Shown here piece after piece: positions 8,727 to 18,643 of a stretch of 64,000 nt of DNA. Both the position numbers and the translations under genes were made by a program. How positions within the stretch are numbered: position 1 is the first letter of the stretch; every line of letters begins with the position of its first letter. A model generated the notes under the pieces. The model saw nothing but the letters and a program-made list of their open reading frames with translations. It was not told where the DNA came from and ran no database searches. This stretch comes from Porphyromonas loveana (GTDB lineage Bacteria; Bacteroidota; Bacteroidia; Bacteroidales; Porphyromonadaceae): assembly GCF_003096695.1 (NCBI RefSeq), contig NZ_QEKY01000002.1:62001-126000 (forward strand), given 5' to 3'.

Positions 8727-11303
8727 ATGACTGACCGAGAAGACAGAATTATTAACATCAGTATCGAAGAGGAAATGAAAACCGCGTACATCGACTATTC
8801 GATGTCCGTGATCGTATCCCGTGCTTTGCCTGATGTCCGCGACGGATTCAAACCCGTACATCGCCGTGTGCTCTATGCCATGAATGAGACGGGTAACGTC
8901 TATTCCAATCCTACTCGCAAATGTGCCAATGCTGTTGGTGAGGTATTGGGTCACTATCACCCGCATGGCGATTCTTCCGTATATATGGCGTTGGTGCGTA
9001 TGGCACAGCCGTGGAGTCTGCGCTATCCTTTGGTGGATGGACAGGGTAACTTTGGTTCGGTGGATGGAGACTCTCCTGCAGCCATGCGTTATACGGAATC
9101 ACGTCTGAGCCAGATCGCCGGAGAGATGCTCCGCGATATCGATAAGGAGACAGTAGACTTCCAAAACAACTTCGACGACACCCGCCAGGAGCCCACAGTA
9201 TTACCTACCCGCATACCGAATCTTCTGATTAACGGAGCTTCGGGTATTGCAGTAGGTATGGCTACCAATATGCCTCCTCATAATCTGTCGGAAGCTATAG
9301 ACGGATGTGTAGCCTATATCGATGCCGATGGCAACATTGATGTGGCAGGCTTGATGCAGTATGTCAAGGCACCGGATTTCCCCACAGGTGGATTCATCTA
9401 TGGTTATGCCGGTGTAAAGGAGGCTTTCGAGACCGGACGTGGTCGTGTCGTGATTCGTAGCCGTGCCGAGATAGAACAACATAACAATCATGAGCGCATC
9501 ATCATATCGGAAATCCCGTATTTGGTGAATAAGGCTGAGCTGGTATCCAATATCGCTCAGCTGATCAACGAAAAACGTTTGGATGGCATCTCGAATATCG
9601 CTGATGAGTCGAATCGTAAGGGTATGCGTATCGTTATTGACATCAAGCGCGATGCCAATGCTTCGGTAGTACTCAATAAGCTCTACAAGATGACAGCCCT
9701 GCAGAGCTCTTTCAGTGTAAACAACATTGCATTGGTGAAGGGGCGTCCTCGTTTGCTCAATCTGAAAGATATGATCGGCGAATTCGTGGATCACAGACAA
9801 GATGTGGTCACGCGCCGTTGTATATTCGAACTGCGTAAAGCCCGTGAACGAGCTCATATCCTGGAAGGCCTGCTCATCGCCGTAGATCATATTGACGAAG
9901 TAATCTCCATTATACGTGCTTCAAGAGATGCTCAAGAAGCGATGAGCCGACTGATGGAACGCTTCAGTTTGTCAGATATTCAAGCCCGTTCGATCGTCGA
10001 CATGCGTCTGCGTGCTTTGACAGGATTGGAGCGCGATAAGTTGCGTGCGGAGTTTGATGAAATAATGGCATCCATCCATCAGTTGGAGGCACTCTTAGCC
10101 GACAGAGGATTGCTGATGGAGCTCGTGAAGAAAGAGCTGATCGAGATAAAAGAGAAGTATGGCGATGCCCGTAAGAGCGAGATAATATACGCCTCAGAAG
10201 AATTCAACCCCGAAGATTTCTATGCCGATGATGATATGATCATCACGCTTTCTCACATGGGCTACATCAAGCGTACCCCGCTGAGCGAGTTTAGGACGCA
10301 GGCTCGTGGTGGAGTAGGAGCCAAGGGATCGGATACCCGCGAAGAGGACTTCGTGGAGTATATCTACTCTGCCTCCATGCATGCTACCATTATGCTCTTT
10401 ACAGCTAAAGGACGCTGCTATTGGCTGAAGGTGTACGAAATTCCGGAAGGAGCTAAGAATGCCAAGGGACGTGCTATCCAGAATCTGTTGAATATTGATC
10501 CGGATGATAAGGTGAATGCCTTTATTCGCATCAAAAATCTGACGACAGATAAAGAGTTTGTCAATAGCCACTACCTCTTGTTCTGTACCAAACGAGGTAT
10601 CATCAAGAAAACGCTGCTTGAAGCATTCTCTCGCCCTCGTGCCAATGGGGTGATTGCCATTGATCTACGAGACAATGATGGCTTGGTAAGCGTGCGTCTC
10701 ACCAACGGTAAGTGTGATATGGTCATCGCTAATCGTGGCGGACGTGCCATCCGCTTCCATGAATCAGTGGTGCGCCCTTCAGGACGGACAGCGATGGGCG
10801 TAAAAGGTATGACGCTGGACAACGATAATGAAGACGAAGTGGTAGGCATGATCTCGATCAAGCATCCCGAAGAGGAATCTATCTTAGTTGTCAGCGAAAA
10901 GGGCTATGGCAAACGTTCTAATATTGACGATTACCGTATTACCAACCGTGGCGGTAAAGGTGTGAAGACGCTGAATATCACGGATAAGACAGGTAAGTTA
11001 GTTGACATCCGTGCGGTGACTGATGCTAACGACCTCATGATCATCAATAAGAGTGGTGTCGCTATCCGTGTAAAAGTGGCTGACTTGAGCATTATCGGAC
11101 GAGCCACTCAGGGCGTGAAGCTAATCGATTTGGCTAAGCGTGGCGATGAAATAGCCTCTGTATGCAGTGTCGTTTCCGAAGAAGAGGAAACCAAGGCAGA
11201 AGAACGAGCCGATCACACTCATGAAGTCGTACCACAAGAAATCGATTTGCCGGAAGTAACCGAAACCGACGAAGCCACTTCCGATAGCAATGAAGAAGAA
11301 TAA
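8727..11303 (+). CDS. gyrA: DNA gyrase subunit A
   Basis: 858 residues. The N-terminal breakage-reunion domain has [20 protein letters not shown] and the catalytic Tyr122 in [11 protein letters not shown], at the same number as in E. coli. The quinolone-determining region reads [17 protein letters not shown]: Ser83 is the susceptible form, and position 87 is Met rather than Asp. The C-terminal beta-pinwheel contains a GyrA box, QARGGVG, near residue 530, which separates it from ParC. An acidic tail (about residues 815-858) ends the protein. With GyrB it introduces negative supercoils using ATP. No convincing -7 box lies directly upstream, so it may read through from the genes at 6888 and 7622. 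tprA follows 33 bases later. Confidence 0.97.
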   Translation: MTDREDRIINISIEEEMKTAYIDYSMSVIVSRALPDVRDGFKPVHRRVLYAMNETGNVYSNPTRKCANAVGEVLGHYHPHGDSSVYMALVRMAQPWSLRYPLVDGQGNFGSVDGDSPAAMRYTESRLSQIAGEMLRDIDKETVDFQNNFDDTRQEPTVLPTRIPNLLINGASGIAVGMATNMPPHNLSEAIDGCVAYIDADGNIDVAGLMQYVKAPDFPTGGFIYGYAGVKEAFETGRGRVVIRSRAEIEQHNNHERIIISEIPYLVNKAELVSNIAQLINEKRLDGISNIADESNRKGMRIVIDIKRDANASVVLNKLYKMTALQSSFSVNNIALVKGRPRLLNLKDMIGEFVDHRQDVVTRRCIFELRKARERAHILEGLLIAVDHIDEVISIIRASRDAQEAMSRLMERFSLSDIQARSIVDMRLRALTGLERDKLRAEFDEIMASIHQLEALLADRGLLMELVKKELIEIKEKYGDARKSEIIYASEEFNPEDFYADDDMIITLSHMGYIKRTPLSEFRTQARGGVGAKGSDTREEDFVEYIYSASMHATIMLFTAKGRCYWLKVYEIPEGAKNAKGRAIQNLLNIDPDDKVNAFIRIKNLTTDKEFVNSHYLLFCTKRGIIKKTLLEAFSRPRANGVIAIDLRDNDGLVSVRLTNGKCDMVIANRGGRAIRFHESVVRPSGRTAMGVKGMTLDNDNEDEVVGMISIKHPEEESILVVSEKGYGKRSNIDDYRITNRGGKGVKTLNITDKTGKLVDIRAVTDANDLMIINKSGVAIRVKVADLSIIGRATQGVKLIDLAKRGDEIASVCSVVSEEEETKAEERADHTHEVVPQEIDLPEVTETDEATSDSNEEE

Positions 11304-11336
11304 TCACAAGACGTTTAACAACTAACGCAAAACAGT

Positions 11337-12539
11337 ATGAACAGAAAGAGTTTATTGGCAGCAGCTCTCTTAGCAGCAGCTATGCCGGTTTCCTTTGCTC
11401 AGAAAGCCAATGTGAAAGGTGCAGAAAGCCTTTCCTCTGGTTCGAAACCAAACTTTGCCGAAGCGCGCACCCTCATTGGCGAAGCTCTGAAAAACCCTGA
11501 AACTATGGACGATGCCAAGACTTGGTTTGTGGCTGGTCAGGTGGAAGAAAAACACTTCACGACAGAGAATCTGAAGCAGACGGTAGGACAAGAACCCGAC
11601 CGTGCAGCAATGAATGACGCTCTCTTGCGAGTGTTACCGCTCTTCTTGAAAGCCGATCAATTGGACAATATGCCCAATGAAAAGGGAAAAGTAAAACCTC
11701 GCTTCACGAAGAAGATCATGGAGTCTCTAAAGGGCAACCATCTCTATTATATCAATGCCGGTGGCTACTATATGGAGAAGAAGGACTACAAGAAGGCTCT
11801 TGATGCATTCGAACAGTTCTTGCAGATCAAGGAATTGCCCATGTTTGCTGCTGTTCCTGAGGTCTCTGCACAGGACTCTAATTCCATGATGGTCGGTTTC
11901 TATGCTGCTATCTCTGCCTATCAGGCTAACGAGCTCGACAAAACATTGGAAATAGCTAATAAAATTAAGAATGCTCCTTATCGTCAGAATGACGTATACC
12001 AGTTGATCGCTACGGTATATCAAGACCGAAAAGATACAACCGGATATATCCGAGTTTTGGAAGAAGGTGTGCAAAAATTCCCGAAAGAACCGTACTATAC
12101 ACTCAATCTTATCAATAAATATATTGAGACCGGACGTTCTACCGAGGCAATTTCTTTCTTGGAACAAGCTATTGCAGATGATTCTCAGAATGTGCAACTC
12201 TACGACGTAATGGCTAAGTTGTATGAAAATCAGCAGAACTTTGACAAGGCTGAGGAATGGTTGAAGAAAGGATTGGCTATCGATCCGAACAATGCTTCTG
12301 CGAACTACGATTTGGGACGTGTGTACTACAACCGCGCTGCCGACCTCAAGGGTGCTGAGCAAGTAAATGCAGAGACTGAGGCAAAGGCAACGGAATATCT
12401 CAAGAAAGCTCTACCTCTGCTCGAAAAGGCTTATTCCGTTAACCCCGATGAATCATGGTATGTACTGCGCAATGTGTATTACAACCTAAAGATGAACGAT
12501 AAGTACAAAGAAATGACTGATCGTCACGAAAGAAAGTAA
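11337..12539 (+). CDS. tprA: Tetratricopeptide repeat protein TprA
   Basis: 400 residues with a signal peptide (SLLAAALLAAAMPVSFAQ) ending near residue 21, so it is exported to the periplasm or outer membrane. Several tetratricopeptide repeats are visible: GGYYMEKKDYKKALDAFEQ (about residues 145-163), a repeat around STEAISFLEQAIADDSQN, and AKLYENQQNFDKAEEWLKKG with LAIDPNNASANYDLG. TPR arrays bind partner proteins. From memory, P. gingivalis has a TPR protein TprA encoded beside gyrA and linked to virulence; the position and signal peptide agree, and that is the basis for the symbol. It is 33 bases after gyrA, probably on the same transcript, and ends at the strong terminator at 12556-12595. 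Confidence 0.8.
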   Translation: MNRKSLLAAALLAAAMPVSFAQKANVKGAESLSSGSKPNFAEARTLIGEALKNPETMDDAKTWFVAGQVEEKHFTTENLKQTVGQEPDRAAMNDALLRVLPLFLKADQLDNMPNEKGKVKPRFTKKIMESLKGNHLYYINAGGYYMEKKDYKKALDAFEQFLQIKELPMFAAVPEVSAQDSNSMMVGFYAAISAYQANELDKTLEIANKIKNAPYRQNDVYQLIATVYQDRKDTTGYIRVLEEGVQKFPKEPYYTLNLINKYIETGRSTEAISFLEQAIADDSQNVQLYDVMAKLYENQQNFDKAEEWLKKGLAIDPNNASANYDLGRVYYNRAADLKGAEQVNAETEAKATEYLKKALPLLEKAYSVNPDESWYVLRNVYYNLKMNDKYKEMTDRHERK

Positions 12540-12555
12540 TCCAAATACAATCAAT

Positions 12556-12595
12556 AAAAAAGGCCGAGTTTCATTGAAACTCGGCCTTTTTTATT
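12556..12595. terminator. Bidirectional terminator between tprA and ackA
   Basis: AAAGGCCGAGTTTCA and TGAAACTCGGCCTTT form a 15-bp stem with A-run before and T-run after, so it can stop transcription from both converging units. Confidence 0.9.
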
Positions 12596-12637
12596 TCGTC
12601 AGGAAGAGTGTGTTTCTAACGAAATGGGGTGTTGGTA

Positions 12638-13837
12638 TTATTTAGCAAGAATAGTCATCGTGTCAGATGCGATCATATACTCCTCATCTGTGGGGACTAC
12701 AATCACCTTCACCTTGCTTTCGGGTTTGCTGATCACCATTTCCTTACCACGCATACCGTTATTTACAGCAGGGTCGAAGACGATACCCATGAATTCCATA
12801 TTGGAGCATACTTTTTCACGAGTAGAGAATTGATTCTCTCCCACACCGCCGGTAAATACGAGGACATCCACACCACCCATAGCAGCTGCATAGGCACCGA
12901 CATATTTTTTGATGCGGTAGTCATACATGGTCATAGCGAGAATCGCACGCTCATTGCCATGTTTGATGCCATCTTCGATCTCACGCATATCTGATGAGAT
13001 GCCACTCACACCGAGGACACCACTCTTCTTATTGATCAGTTCGGAGATGCCGGCAGCATCAAGATTCTCAGCTTCCATCAGGAAAGTAAGAACACCGGGG
13101 TCAACATCACCGCTACGAGTTCCCATCATCAATCCTTCAACCGGAGTCATACCCAGAGAAACATCCAAAGCCTTGCCATTCATGGTAGCTGCAATAGAGG
13201 CTCCATTACCGATATGTGCTGTGATAATGCGTGTCTTGTTGTAGTCGAGGCCTAATATCTCACAGGCACGTGCACTTACATAGCGATGGCTTGTACCGTG
13301 GAATCCATAGCGACGAACTCCGTGCTTGTTGCACATATCGTAGGGCAGAGCATAGCGATATACATGCTCGGGCATTGTCTGGAAGAATGCTGTGTCGAAT
13401 ACTCCTACTTGGCGGATACCCGGCAGCAACTTCTCAATAGCAGCAATTCCCTTGAGGTTAGCGGGATTGTGGAGCGGTGCCAAAGGAATACATTCTTCTA
13501 CCTTGGCTATAACTTCGGGCGTGATCTCCACACTGTTGCTGAACTTCTCACCGCCGTGTACAAGACGATGACCAACAGCTTCAATCTCATTGTAGCTTTT
13601 GATGCATCCGGTCTTTTCATCAGTAAGGGCCGAGAGAATCAATTCCACTGCCACAGTGTGCTCGGGCATTTCTTTCTCGATTACGACCTTCTCTCCATTG
13701 GGCAAGGTCAGTTTGAGAAATGAATCGGGCAACCCCAGTTTCTCTACAGCCCCTTGAGCCAATACATCGCCCTGAGGCATTTCGAGCAGCTTGTACTTAA
13801 CAGACGAACTGCCGCAGTTCAATACCAATATCTTCAT
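12638..13837 (-). CDS. ackA: Acetate kinase
   Basis: 399 residues, normal length. The N-terminal ATPase-type motif VLNCGSSSVKYKLLEM, the acetate/propionate kinase signature GYDMCNKHGVRRYGFHGTSHRYV-like region (GFHGTSH near residue 178), HIGNGAS near residue 208 and FTGGVGEN near residue 328 are all present. The enzyme converts acetyl phosphate and ADP to acetate and ATP in the cytoplasm. pta lies 33 bases upstream on the same strand, so pta-ackA form an operon that runs from acetyl-CoA to acetate with substrate-level ATP gain, fitting an amino-acid-fermenting anaerobe. The transcript ends at the shared terminator at 12556-12595. Confidence 0.97.
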   Translation of the reverse strand: MKILVLNCGSSSVKYKLLEMPQGDVLAQGAVEKLGLPDSFLKLTLPNGEKVVIEKEMPEHTVAVELILSALTDEKTGCIKSYNEIEAVGHRLVHGGEKFSNSVEITPEVIAKVEECIPLAPLHNPANLKGIAAIEKLLPGIRQVGVFDTAFFQTMPEHVYRYALPYDMCNKHGVRRYGFHGTSHRYVSARACEILGLDYNKTRIITAHIGNGASIAATMNGKALDVSLGMTPVEGLMMGTRSGDVDPGVLTFLMEAENLDAAGISELINKKSGVLGVSGISSDMREIEDGIKHGNERAILAMTMYDYRIKKYVGAYAAAMGGVDVLVFTGGVGENQFSTREKVCSNMEFMGIVFDPAVNNGMRGKEMVISKPESKVKVIVVPTDEEYMIASDTMTILAK

Positions 13838-13870
13838 TATTGTTATTTTGTTTATTGTATTTGTTGTGTC

Positions 13871-14878
13871 TTATTTCTTTGCTGCAATAGCTTGGTTGGC
13901 AGTGATCGCCACCATTCTATAGATATCTTCTACAGAGCAACCGCGACTCAGATCGTTTACTGGAGCTGCCATACCCTGTAGGATAGGTCCTACAGCTTCT
14001 GCATGTCCCAGACGCTCCACGAGCTTATAGGCGATATTGCCGACTTCAAGAGTGGGGAAGACGAGTACGTTAGCCTTACCGGCAACATCACTTCCGGGCG
14101 CTTTGAGTGCAGCCACTCTTTCCACCAAAGCTGCATCGGCCTGCATTTCGCCGTCGATCATCAGATCAGGAGCCATTTCTTTCGCGATACGAGTAGCTTC
14201 AACCACCTTGTCCACCATCTCGTGCTTGGCGCTACCCTTAGTTGAAAAGCTAAGCATAGCCACGCGAGGTTCTACATTAGCGATAGCTTTTGCCGTACGT
14301 GCGGTAGCCACTGCGATCTGTCCCAGTTCTTCGGCTGTGGGGTTGGGGATTACTGCACAGTCAGCTACGAGAAGCAAGCCGTCCTTTCCATACTCTTTCG
14401 CCTTCGTGAAGAGCAAGAAAGTACCGCTCACGCTACTCATGCCCGGAGCCGTTTTGATGATTTGCAGAGCGGGACGGAGTACATCACCTGTCGTATTTTG
14501 CGCACCGGCAATGAGACCATCTGCATCGCCAGCCTTGATGATGAGGCAGCCCAGATAGAGAGGATTTTCGACTAATCCTGCAGCTTGTTCCGGAGTCAGT
14601 CCTTTCTTTTGACGGATTTGCAGTAACAGATCTGTATATGCTTGCTTCTTGGCATGGTTTTTGGGGTCGATGATTTCGGCCTTATTCAGATTCTTTAATC
14701 CGAGTTCCGTTGCTTTAGCCTTCACTTCATCGGGCTGGCCGATCAAGATGAGGTTTACAACTTCTTCGGCCAACAAGCGGTCGGCAGCTTGCAATGTACG
14801 GGGTTCCAGTCCTTCAGGCAGGACGATTCGTTGTTTGTTCTCTTGAGCTCGTTTGATAACGTCTTTGATGAGATCCAT
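13871..14878 (-). CDS. pta: Phosphate acetyltransferase
   Basis: 335 residues, the short form without the N-terminal regulatory domain found in the E. coli enzyme. It starts [20 protein letters not shown] and carries the PTA/PTB family core: [35 protein letters not shown] (residues about 105-130), [21 protein letters not shown], and the C-terminal [21 protein letters not shown] with GPILQG. It swaps CoA for phosphate on acetyl-CoA in the cytoplasm. It is first in the pta-ackA operon, 33 bases before ackA. A -7 box at 14970-14977 gives a leader of about 85 bases, long enough for regulation, but no known riboswitch was recognised. Confidence 0.96.
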   Translation of the reverse strand: MDLIKDVIKRAQENKQRIVLPEGLEPRTLQAADRLLAEEVVNLILIGQPDEVKAKATELGLKNLNKAEIIDPKNHAKKQAYTDLLLQIRQKKGLTPEQAAGLVENPLYLGCLIIKAGDADGLIAGAQNTTGDVLRPALQIIKTAPGMSSVSGTFLLFTKAKEYGKDGLLLVADCAVIPNPTAEELGQIAVATARTAKAIANVEPRVAMLSFSTKGSAKHEMVDKVVEATRIAKEMAPDLMIDGEMQADAALVERVAALKAPGSDVAGKANVLVFPTLEVGNIAYKLVERLGHAEAVGPILQGMAAPVNDLSRGCSVEDIYRMVAITANQAIAAKK

Positions 14879-14969
14879 GGAATAATACCTTGATTATGTT
14901 TGAACTATTATTGTAATGATAATCTTGTCTTGGATAGATGCTGCGGGAAATGCAACTCGTCAACAAATG

Positions 14970-14977
14970 CAAAGGTA
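14970..14977 (-). promoter_or_regulatory. -7 element of pta-ackA
   Basis: The minus strand reads TACCTTTG, a perfect TAnnTTTG match, 91 bases before the pta ATG. The rest of the gap 14879-15182 shows nothing else of note. Confidence 0.6.
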
Positions 14978-15182
14978 GTTAAAAGGCACGCATCGGCGAC
15001 GAATTACGCACCAAAACTTATCGATGCTGATTCGTTGTACATGCAACCGTTATGATACACACCAACCTGTATAGTGGATGAGATACGCTCTATAGTTAGA
15101 AGGATTATGGTTCTTCCCCTCTGTTTAACCCTCTATGAATGGCTGGGATCAACGACCTTTTATACACTATGGATCAATACTG

Positions 15183-16040
15183 TCATTTGCGCTTTCCATT
15201 GGAGAGTAGGGCTGTTTGCGGATACCGAAGTCCATGTGCAGAGGAGAGGTAAACCTCGGCTGCTCCGATCTTTAGCTCCATGCGGATGCGAACGGGTAGA
15301 CGATTGGCATCGTCGGTAAGCCAGATGGTGATAGCCTTTCGAAGGTTCTTGAAAGTTTCGGTTGAGTTTATAAACATGGATACCTTGTGTGTGCGGTATC
15401 GCGAGCCACGTTTGGTCTTCACTTCTTCGGAGCCTTCATATTGGAAAGAGCAGTCTATACCTTTCTTTCCGGCATAAATACGAGCAGATATGCGCTGGTT
15501 GGATGTCTTTGACCAGTCATAAGAACGAAGAAATAGCAGTGTCCCCACCATGTCCAATGCAGTGGCACGAACCCGTTCGATCGTGTCGATTCTTGATTCG
15601 CCATTACGAAATCGTCTTGTATGAATGCGGGTACGATCGCCCTCTTGTACAAAGTCGATAAGATCTACTGTATAATCTCCGCCTTCCATCACATGCTTCG
15701 TGCCACTGACGATGCGCATCTGGTTGTCGAGGTTGCAGTCGAGCGTGTCACGCATGCTGAAGATTGCATCGAAGAAAGGTGCTGTCTTGAATAGCAATCT
15801 CGATCTGTATCCACCATTCTGCTTGCCAAGGGTAAGGGTCGCATCACCGGCACGCGGCATCACTGCGCCCCATTTATAGTAAGCCGTATAGGTGAGTTGC
15901 TCGCCTACTTGGCTGAATTCGTTTGTAATGCGTTGCTGTGCCTGTAGGGGGTAGAGTATCATCGTACATATCATTATTACTATGCCCCACAAGTCCAATC
16001 GAAACATTTCTCTCTGCTTAATTCTATCCTGTCCTTTCAT
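15183..16040 (-). CDS. DUF3108-like exported protein
   Basis: 285 residues from ATG 16040; an internal Met12 (MFRLDLWG) is a possible alternative. A hydrophobic segment ending YPLQAQQ (residues about 18-35) looks like a signal peptide, so the protein is likely periplasmic or outer-membrane associated. The body has GEQLTYTAYYKWGAVMPRAGDATL, matching the start of the DUF3108 family, then FFDAIFSMRDTLDC and a C-terminal IWLTDDANRLPVRIRMELKIGAAEV segment, which is the most typical DUF3108 part. Members form beta-rich folds of unknown role in Gram-negative envelopes. A -7 box lies at 16072-16079. No obvious operon partner. Confidence 0.75.
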   Translation of the reverse strand: MKGQDRIKQREMFRLDLWGIVIMICTMILYPLQAQQRITNEFSQVGEQLTYTAYYKWGAVMPRAGDATLTLGKQNGGYRSRLLFKTAPFFDAIFSMRDTLDCNLDNQMRIVSGTKHVMEGGDYTVDLIDFVQEGDRTRIHTRRFRNGESRIDTIERVRATALDMVGTLLFLRSYDWSKTSNQRISARIYAGKKGIDCSFQYEGSEEVKTKRGSRYRTHKVSMFINSTETFKNLRKAITIWLTDDANRLPVRIRMELKIGAAEVYLSSAHGLRYPQTALLSNGKRK

Positions 16041-16071
16041 TTTATTTTGACGACATCTGTTTTCTGTGATC

Positions 16072-16079
16072 CAAATATA
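16072..16079 (-). promoter_or_regulatory. -7 element of the DUF3108 gene
   Basis: The minus strand reads TATATTTG, 31 bases upstream of ATG 16040. Confidence 0.6.
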
Positions 16080-16105
16080 GAGAATATGAATAAGTATAAA
16101 CGAAA

Positions 16106-16136
16106 GAGAGGAAGCTCCTCAGGGAGGCTTCCTCTC
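16106..16136 (-). terminator. Terminator after the TlpA-like gene
   Basis: A 10-bp inverted repeat, GAGAGGAAGC and GCTTCCTCTC with an 11-base loop, lies 27 bases past the stop. On the minus strand it is followed by TTTCGTTTAT, a moderate T-rich tail. Confidence 0.65.
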
Positions 16137-16162
16137 AAAAAAACGGTTAGGATTGGATCAGA

Positions 16163-17263
16163 TTACTTCTTAGCTGCATAGATTCCTTCCAACTTTTCCA
16201 GAATCTTTTCGCCACGAAGATCACGCTCTACAATGGTTCCGTCAGGACCGATAAGGATAATCATGGGAATACCATTAACACCGTAGAGGGTAGCACCTTC
16301 TTTGGTGTTGTCGATGATCTGAGGCCATACCACGTTCAGTTCACTTGCTGCTTTGATGTGGTCCTCCAACTTGTCCCATACTACGATGCCTACAACCTGA
16401 AGCCCCTTGCTTGCATACTTTTCGTAGGCTTTGGCAATATAAGGAATCTCACGACGGCATGGACCGCACCAAGAGGCCCAGAAGTCCACGAGAGCGTAGT
16501 TGCCCTGGCCTACATACTTGTACAGATTGACTGCATTGCCCTCTGCATCCACTCCTTCGAAGTCCTTTGCCTTTTTCCCGGGCTGTGATTCGAACAGCAT
16601 ATCGATGGCTTTCAGTCTCGGAGCAATTATCGGGTTATTGAGAACAATGGGGGCAGCCATCTTGCGTGCTTCGGCGATAATATCTGATTCAGGAGATTCG
16701 TTGCGAATAATCTGCAACATCATCAACGCGCCCAGAGCGTCGTCCGTGTGTTCTTTGAAGAGATCAAAAGATATCTTGGTCTGCTCTTTCGATACTTTCA
16801 TATATTCTTCTTCGATAAGAGTCTGTTTGGCAGAATCGGACATAGCAGTATCAGCCTTGACAACCTCCAATTTTTGGTTGAAAGACTCCATGAGTTTGCC
16901 AGTCTTACCATAGTACTCATATGCGGCATTGTTCAATGCAGTTCCTTGAGCAGCCTCTTCTCCCAGCTTGGCCGTGATGACACCTTTTTCCAGAATGACA
17001 ACAAGACTACGAGGCGAATTCTCTGATTGTGTGGGTACGATATAAGCCAATTTAGCCGTATCAACCGATGGGCCAGTGAACGCGAATACGCCATTCTTGA
17101 CTTCAGTACTATCCAAGATGCTATCCTGCGACAGTTGGAGGTACACCATCTGTCCGTCGAGATTGAATGTACTGTCCACCGTACCGACAATGCTGTATCC
17201 CTTTTGGTCGCATGAGGTAAGGCCTACAAGCAGCGCAATGGCTGCGAATAATAATTTTTTCAT
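16163..17263 (-). CDS. TlpA-like lipoprotein thioredoxin (DUF4369-type N-domain)
   Basis: 366 residues. A lipoprotein signal peptide is clear: MKKLLFAAIALLVGLTSC with the lipid-bearing Cys18. Residues about 24-130 form a beta-rich N-terminal domain (YSIVGTVDSTFNLDGQMVYLQ) of the type annotated DUF4369. A helical middle part follows. The C-terminal thioredoxin fold (about residues 232-366) carries the active site WASWCGPCRREIPY and the cis-proline loop GIPMIILIGPDG. Such proteins act as membrane-anchored periplasmic thiol reductases, often for cytochrome maturation or envelope redox repair; the partner is not evident here. A -7 box is at 17311-17318 and a hairpin terminator at 16106-16136, so it looks monocistronic. 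Confidence 0.9.
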   Translation of the reverse strand: MKKLLFAAIALLVGLTSCDQKGYSIVGTVDSTFNLDGQMVYLQLSQDSILDSTEVKNGVFAFTGPSVDTAKLAYIVPTQSENSPRSLVVILEKGVITAKLGEEAAQGTALNNAAYEYYGKTGKLMESFNQKLEVVKADTAMSDSAKQTLIEEEYMKVSKEQTKISFDLFKEHTDDALGALMMLQIIRNESPESDIIAEARKMAAPIVLNNPIIAPRLKAIDMLFESQPGKKAKDFEGVDAEGNAVNLYKYVGQGNYALVDFWASWCGPCRREIPYIAKAYEKYASKGLQVVGIVVWDKLEDHIKAASELNVVWPQIIDNTKEGATLYGVNGIPMIILIGPDGTIVERDLRGEKILEKLEGIYAAKK

Positions 17264-17310
17264 TTGCAGTTTCGTTTTAGTAGTTACTACTGTGTTCTAT
17301 TATCTACGCA

Positions 17311-17318
17311 CAAAAGTA
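17311..17318 (-). promoter_or_regulatory. -7 element of the TlpA-like gene
   Basis: The minus strand reads TACTTTTG, 47 bases before ATG 17263. Confidence 0.6.
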
Positions 17319-17490
17319 GGTATTTTGTACTACACGACATCGTATCCTCGCGGGATTAGCGTACAGATGCACTCATGACAGTATGTCCCTGCATTGTGAG
17401 TGCATTCTCTCTGTCACAGTACGGTATGTCTTGCAACATGATGCTCATCGCCAGAGCAATCAATCCGTTGGTGTGAAAAAATATGCAGAT

Positions 17491-17657
17491 GTGTTATGAT
17501 TTCCGACTTGGGCGATTTGTCGAAAAGACTCACGCCAAAAAGAAAAGATTTTGGCGCCATTTAGAAAAAAAATATGCGTCGGATCGAAAAAGATTTGGCC
17601 TGAGTTTTTCGGATTTACGGCGCCATATTCCCAGCTCTTTTGGCCCATAATTTCGAG
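17491..17657 (+). repeat. Dispersed repeat family B, copy 1
   Basis: About 167 bases that align, in inverted orientation, with 62515-62682. Shared blocks include TGTTATGATT, TTGTCGAAAA, GCGCCAAAA, TTTTGGCGCCAT, GCCATATTC and CATAATTTCGA. Read on the minus strand, a short frame (17460-17648) encodes GAKIFSFWRESFRQ and NHNTSAYFFT, resembling GAKKNLFWREFFRQ and NHNTFTCLFT in the other copy. No transposase is nearby. Confidence 0.55.
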
Positions 17658-17780
17658 AACTGCATCCCATCCCTCTCGATGGGTATTGGAGGGTTAAAAA
17701 AGGTGATGTCCATATTCCTTTTCTGCATAGTCAGGGGATAATGTGCACTTCTTTGAATAAATCAGACTAAGCAGTAACAT

Positions 17781-17935
17781 CTAAGCCCCGACAGGGTAGC
17801 TGAAGACAGGGATATGTTCTATTTCAAGATCGTATTTCCACTCGTCGTTCGGACGACTTCCTGCCAATTCCTGTCCATCCTCTATCTCTCTGAACAAAGG
17901 ATTGCAATCGGAGGTAGCTATCCGGCATAGTCAGT
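17781..17935 (-). pseudogene. Possible remnant of a protein-coding gene
   Basis: On the minus strand an open frame of about 50 codons reads LCRIATSDCNPLFREIEDG, then QELAGSRPNDEWKYDLEIEH and IPVFSYPVGA, ending at TAG 17781-17783. Its composition looks protein-like, but no good start codon or promoter precedes it and the frame is blocked upstream. It may be the broken C-terminus of a lost gene. No family recognised. The remaining parts of the 961-base gap 17264-18224 hold the TlpA promoter, repeat B and the 18225 promoter. Confidence 0.3.
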
Positions 17936-18183
17936 TTGCAAAAGACGGTGGGGGTAGTCCTCCAAAACACCGTTCATGCTCTTCCGACCAGAGAGCTGAC
18001 AGGAGTATTTCTGATCCGTATCAACGAAAGTATTGCATAGAATTCCTGAGTAACGGTATCCAACGTGCAGACTGTATGACATAGTGGGAAAAGGAATACT
18101 AAACCTAATAAGGCAAACAATTGTTTTATTATCGCAAGTGCATAAAACTTAGTGCAAATGATTTTTTCTTTGAAAGAATTTTT

Positions 18184-18191
18184 TACCTTTG
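18184..18191 (+). promoter_or_regulatory. -7 element of the 18225 gene
   Basis: TACCTTTG, a perfect TAnnTTTG match, 33 bases before ATG 18225. Confidence 0.6.
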
Positions 18192-18224
18192 TGTTACCAA
18201 ACAATTCACTTAGTAATATAGATT

Positions 18225-18473
18225 ATGGAAAAGAAGCGTGGAAAAAGGGCAGAAACGCCCGAACAGAAGAAGCAAAAAGCTTCGATGGGTTTTTACTTCA
18301 AGAGTGCAAAACCCGCAGAAAGAATGGCTCAGCTTGATGCAGCTATTGCTCGCTATGAAAACTTTTTGGCTAACTGCCGTACCGCAAAAGACAATATAGC
18401 AGTTACGTCCGTAGCAGATCAGATCAAAATGCTGACCAAGGAACAAAAAGAAGAATTGAAAAAATTCCTCTAA
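18225..18473 (+). CDS. Small basic protein of unknown function
   Basis: 82 residues. The N-terminus is strongly basic (MEKKRGKRAETPEQKKQK), and the rest is predicted helical with YFKSAKPAERMAQLDAAIARY and VADQIKMLTKEQKEELKKFL. There is no signal peptide or membrane segment. The promoter box at 18184-18191 and a hairpin at 18545-18580 mark it as a separate transcription unit, which supports a real gene. A basic tail plus helices could mean nucleic-acid or ribosome binding, but this is a guess. I do not recognise a named family. Confidence 0.7.
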   Translation: MEKKRGKRAETPEQKKQKASMGFYFKSAKPAERMAQLDAAIARYENFLANCRTAKDNIAVTSVADQIKMLTKEQKEELKKFL

Positions 18474-18544
18474 TCAATCGGTGTCTGCATCCCACGCTCT
18501 GCTTACAGTGAAGTGAGGGGTATATAGACTTCGACCCAAATAGC

Positions 18545-18590
18545 GAGGCTGTCATGGATATAATTATCTCTGGCAGCCTCTGTTCTTTTG
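18545..18590 (+). terminator. Hairpin terminator after the 18225 gene
   Basis: GAGGCTG and CAGCCTC pair across a 22-base loop and are followed by TGTTCTTTTG, a modest T-rich tail. Confidence 0.5.
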
Positions 18591-18643
18591 CCTCTTTTTT
18601 GTTCTTTTGTATAGAATAAACGGTGTAATAAGGTACAAAGCGG

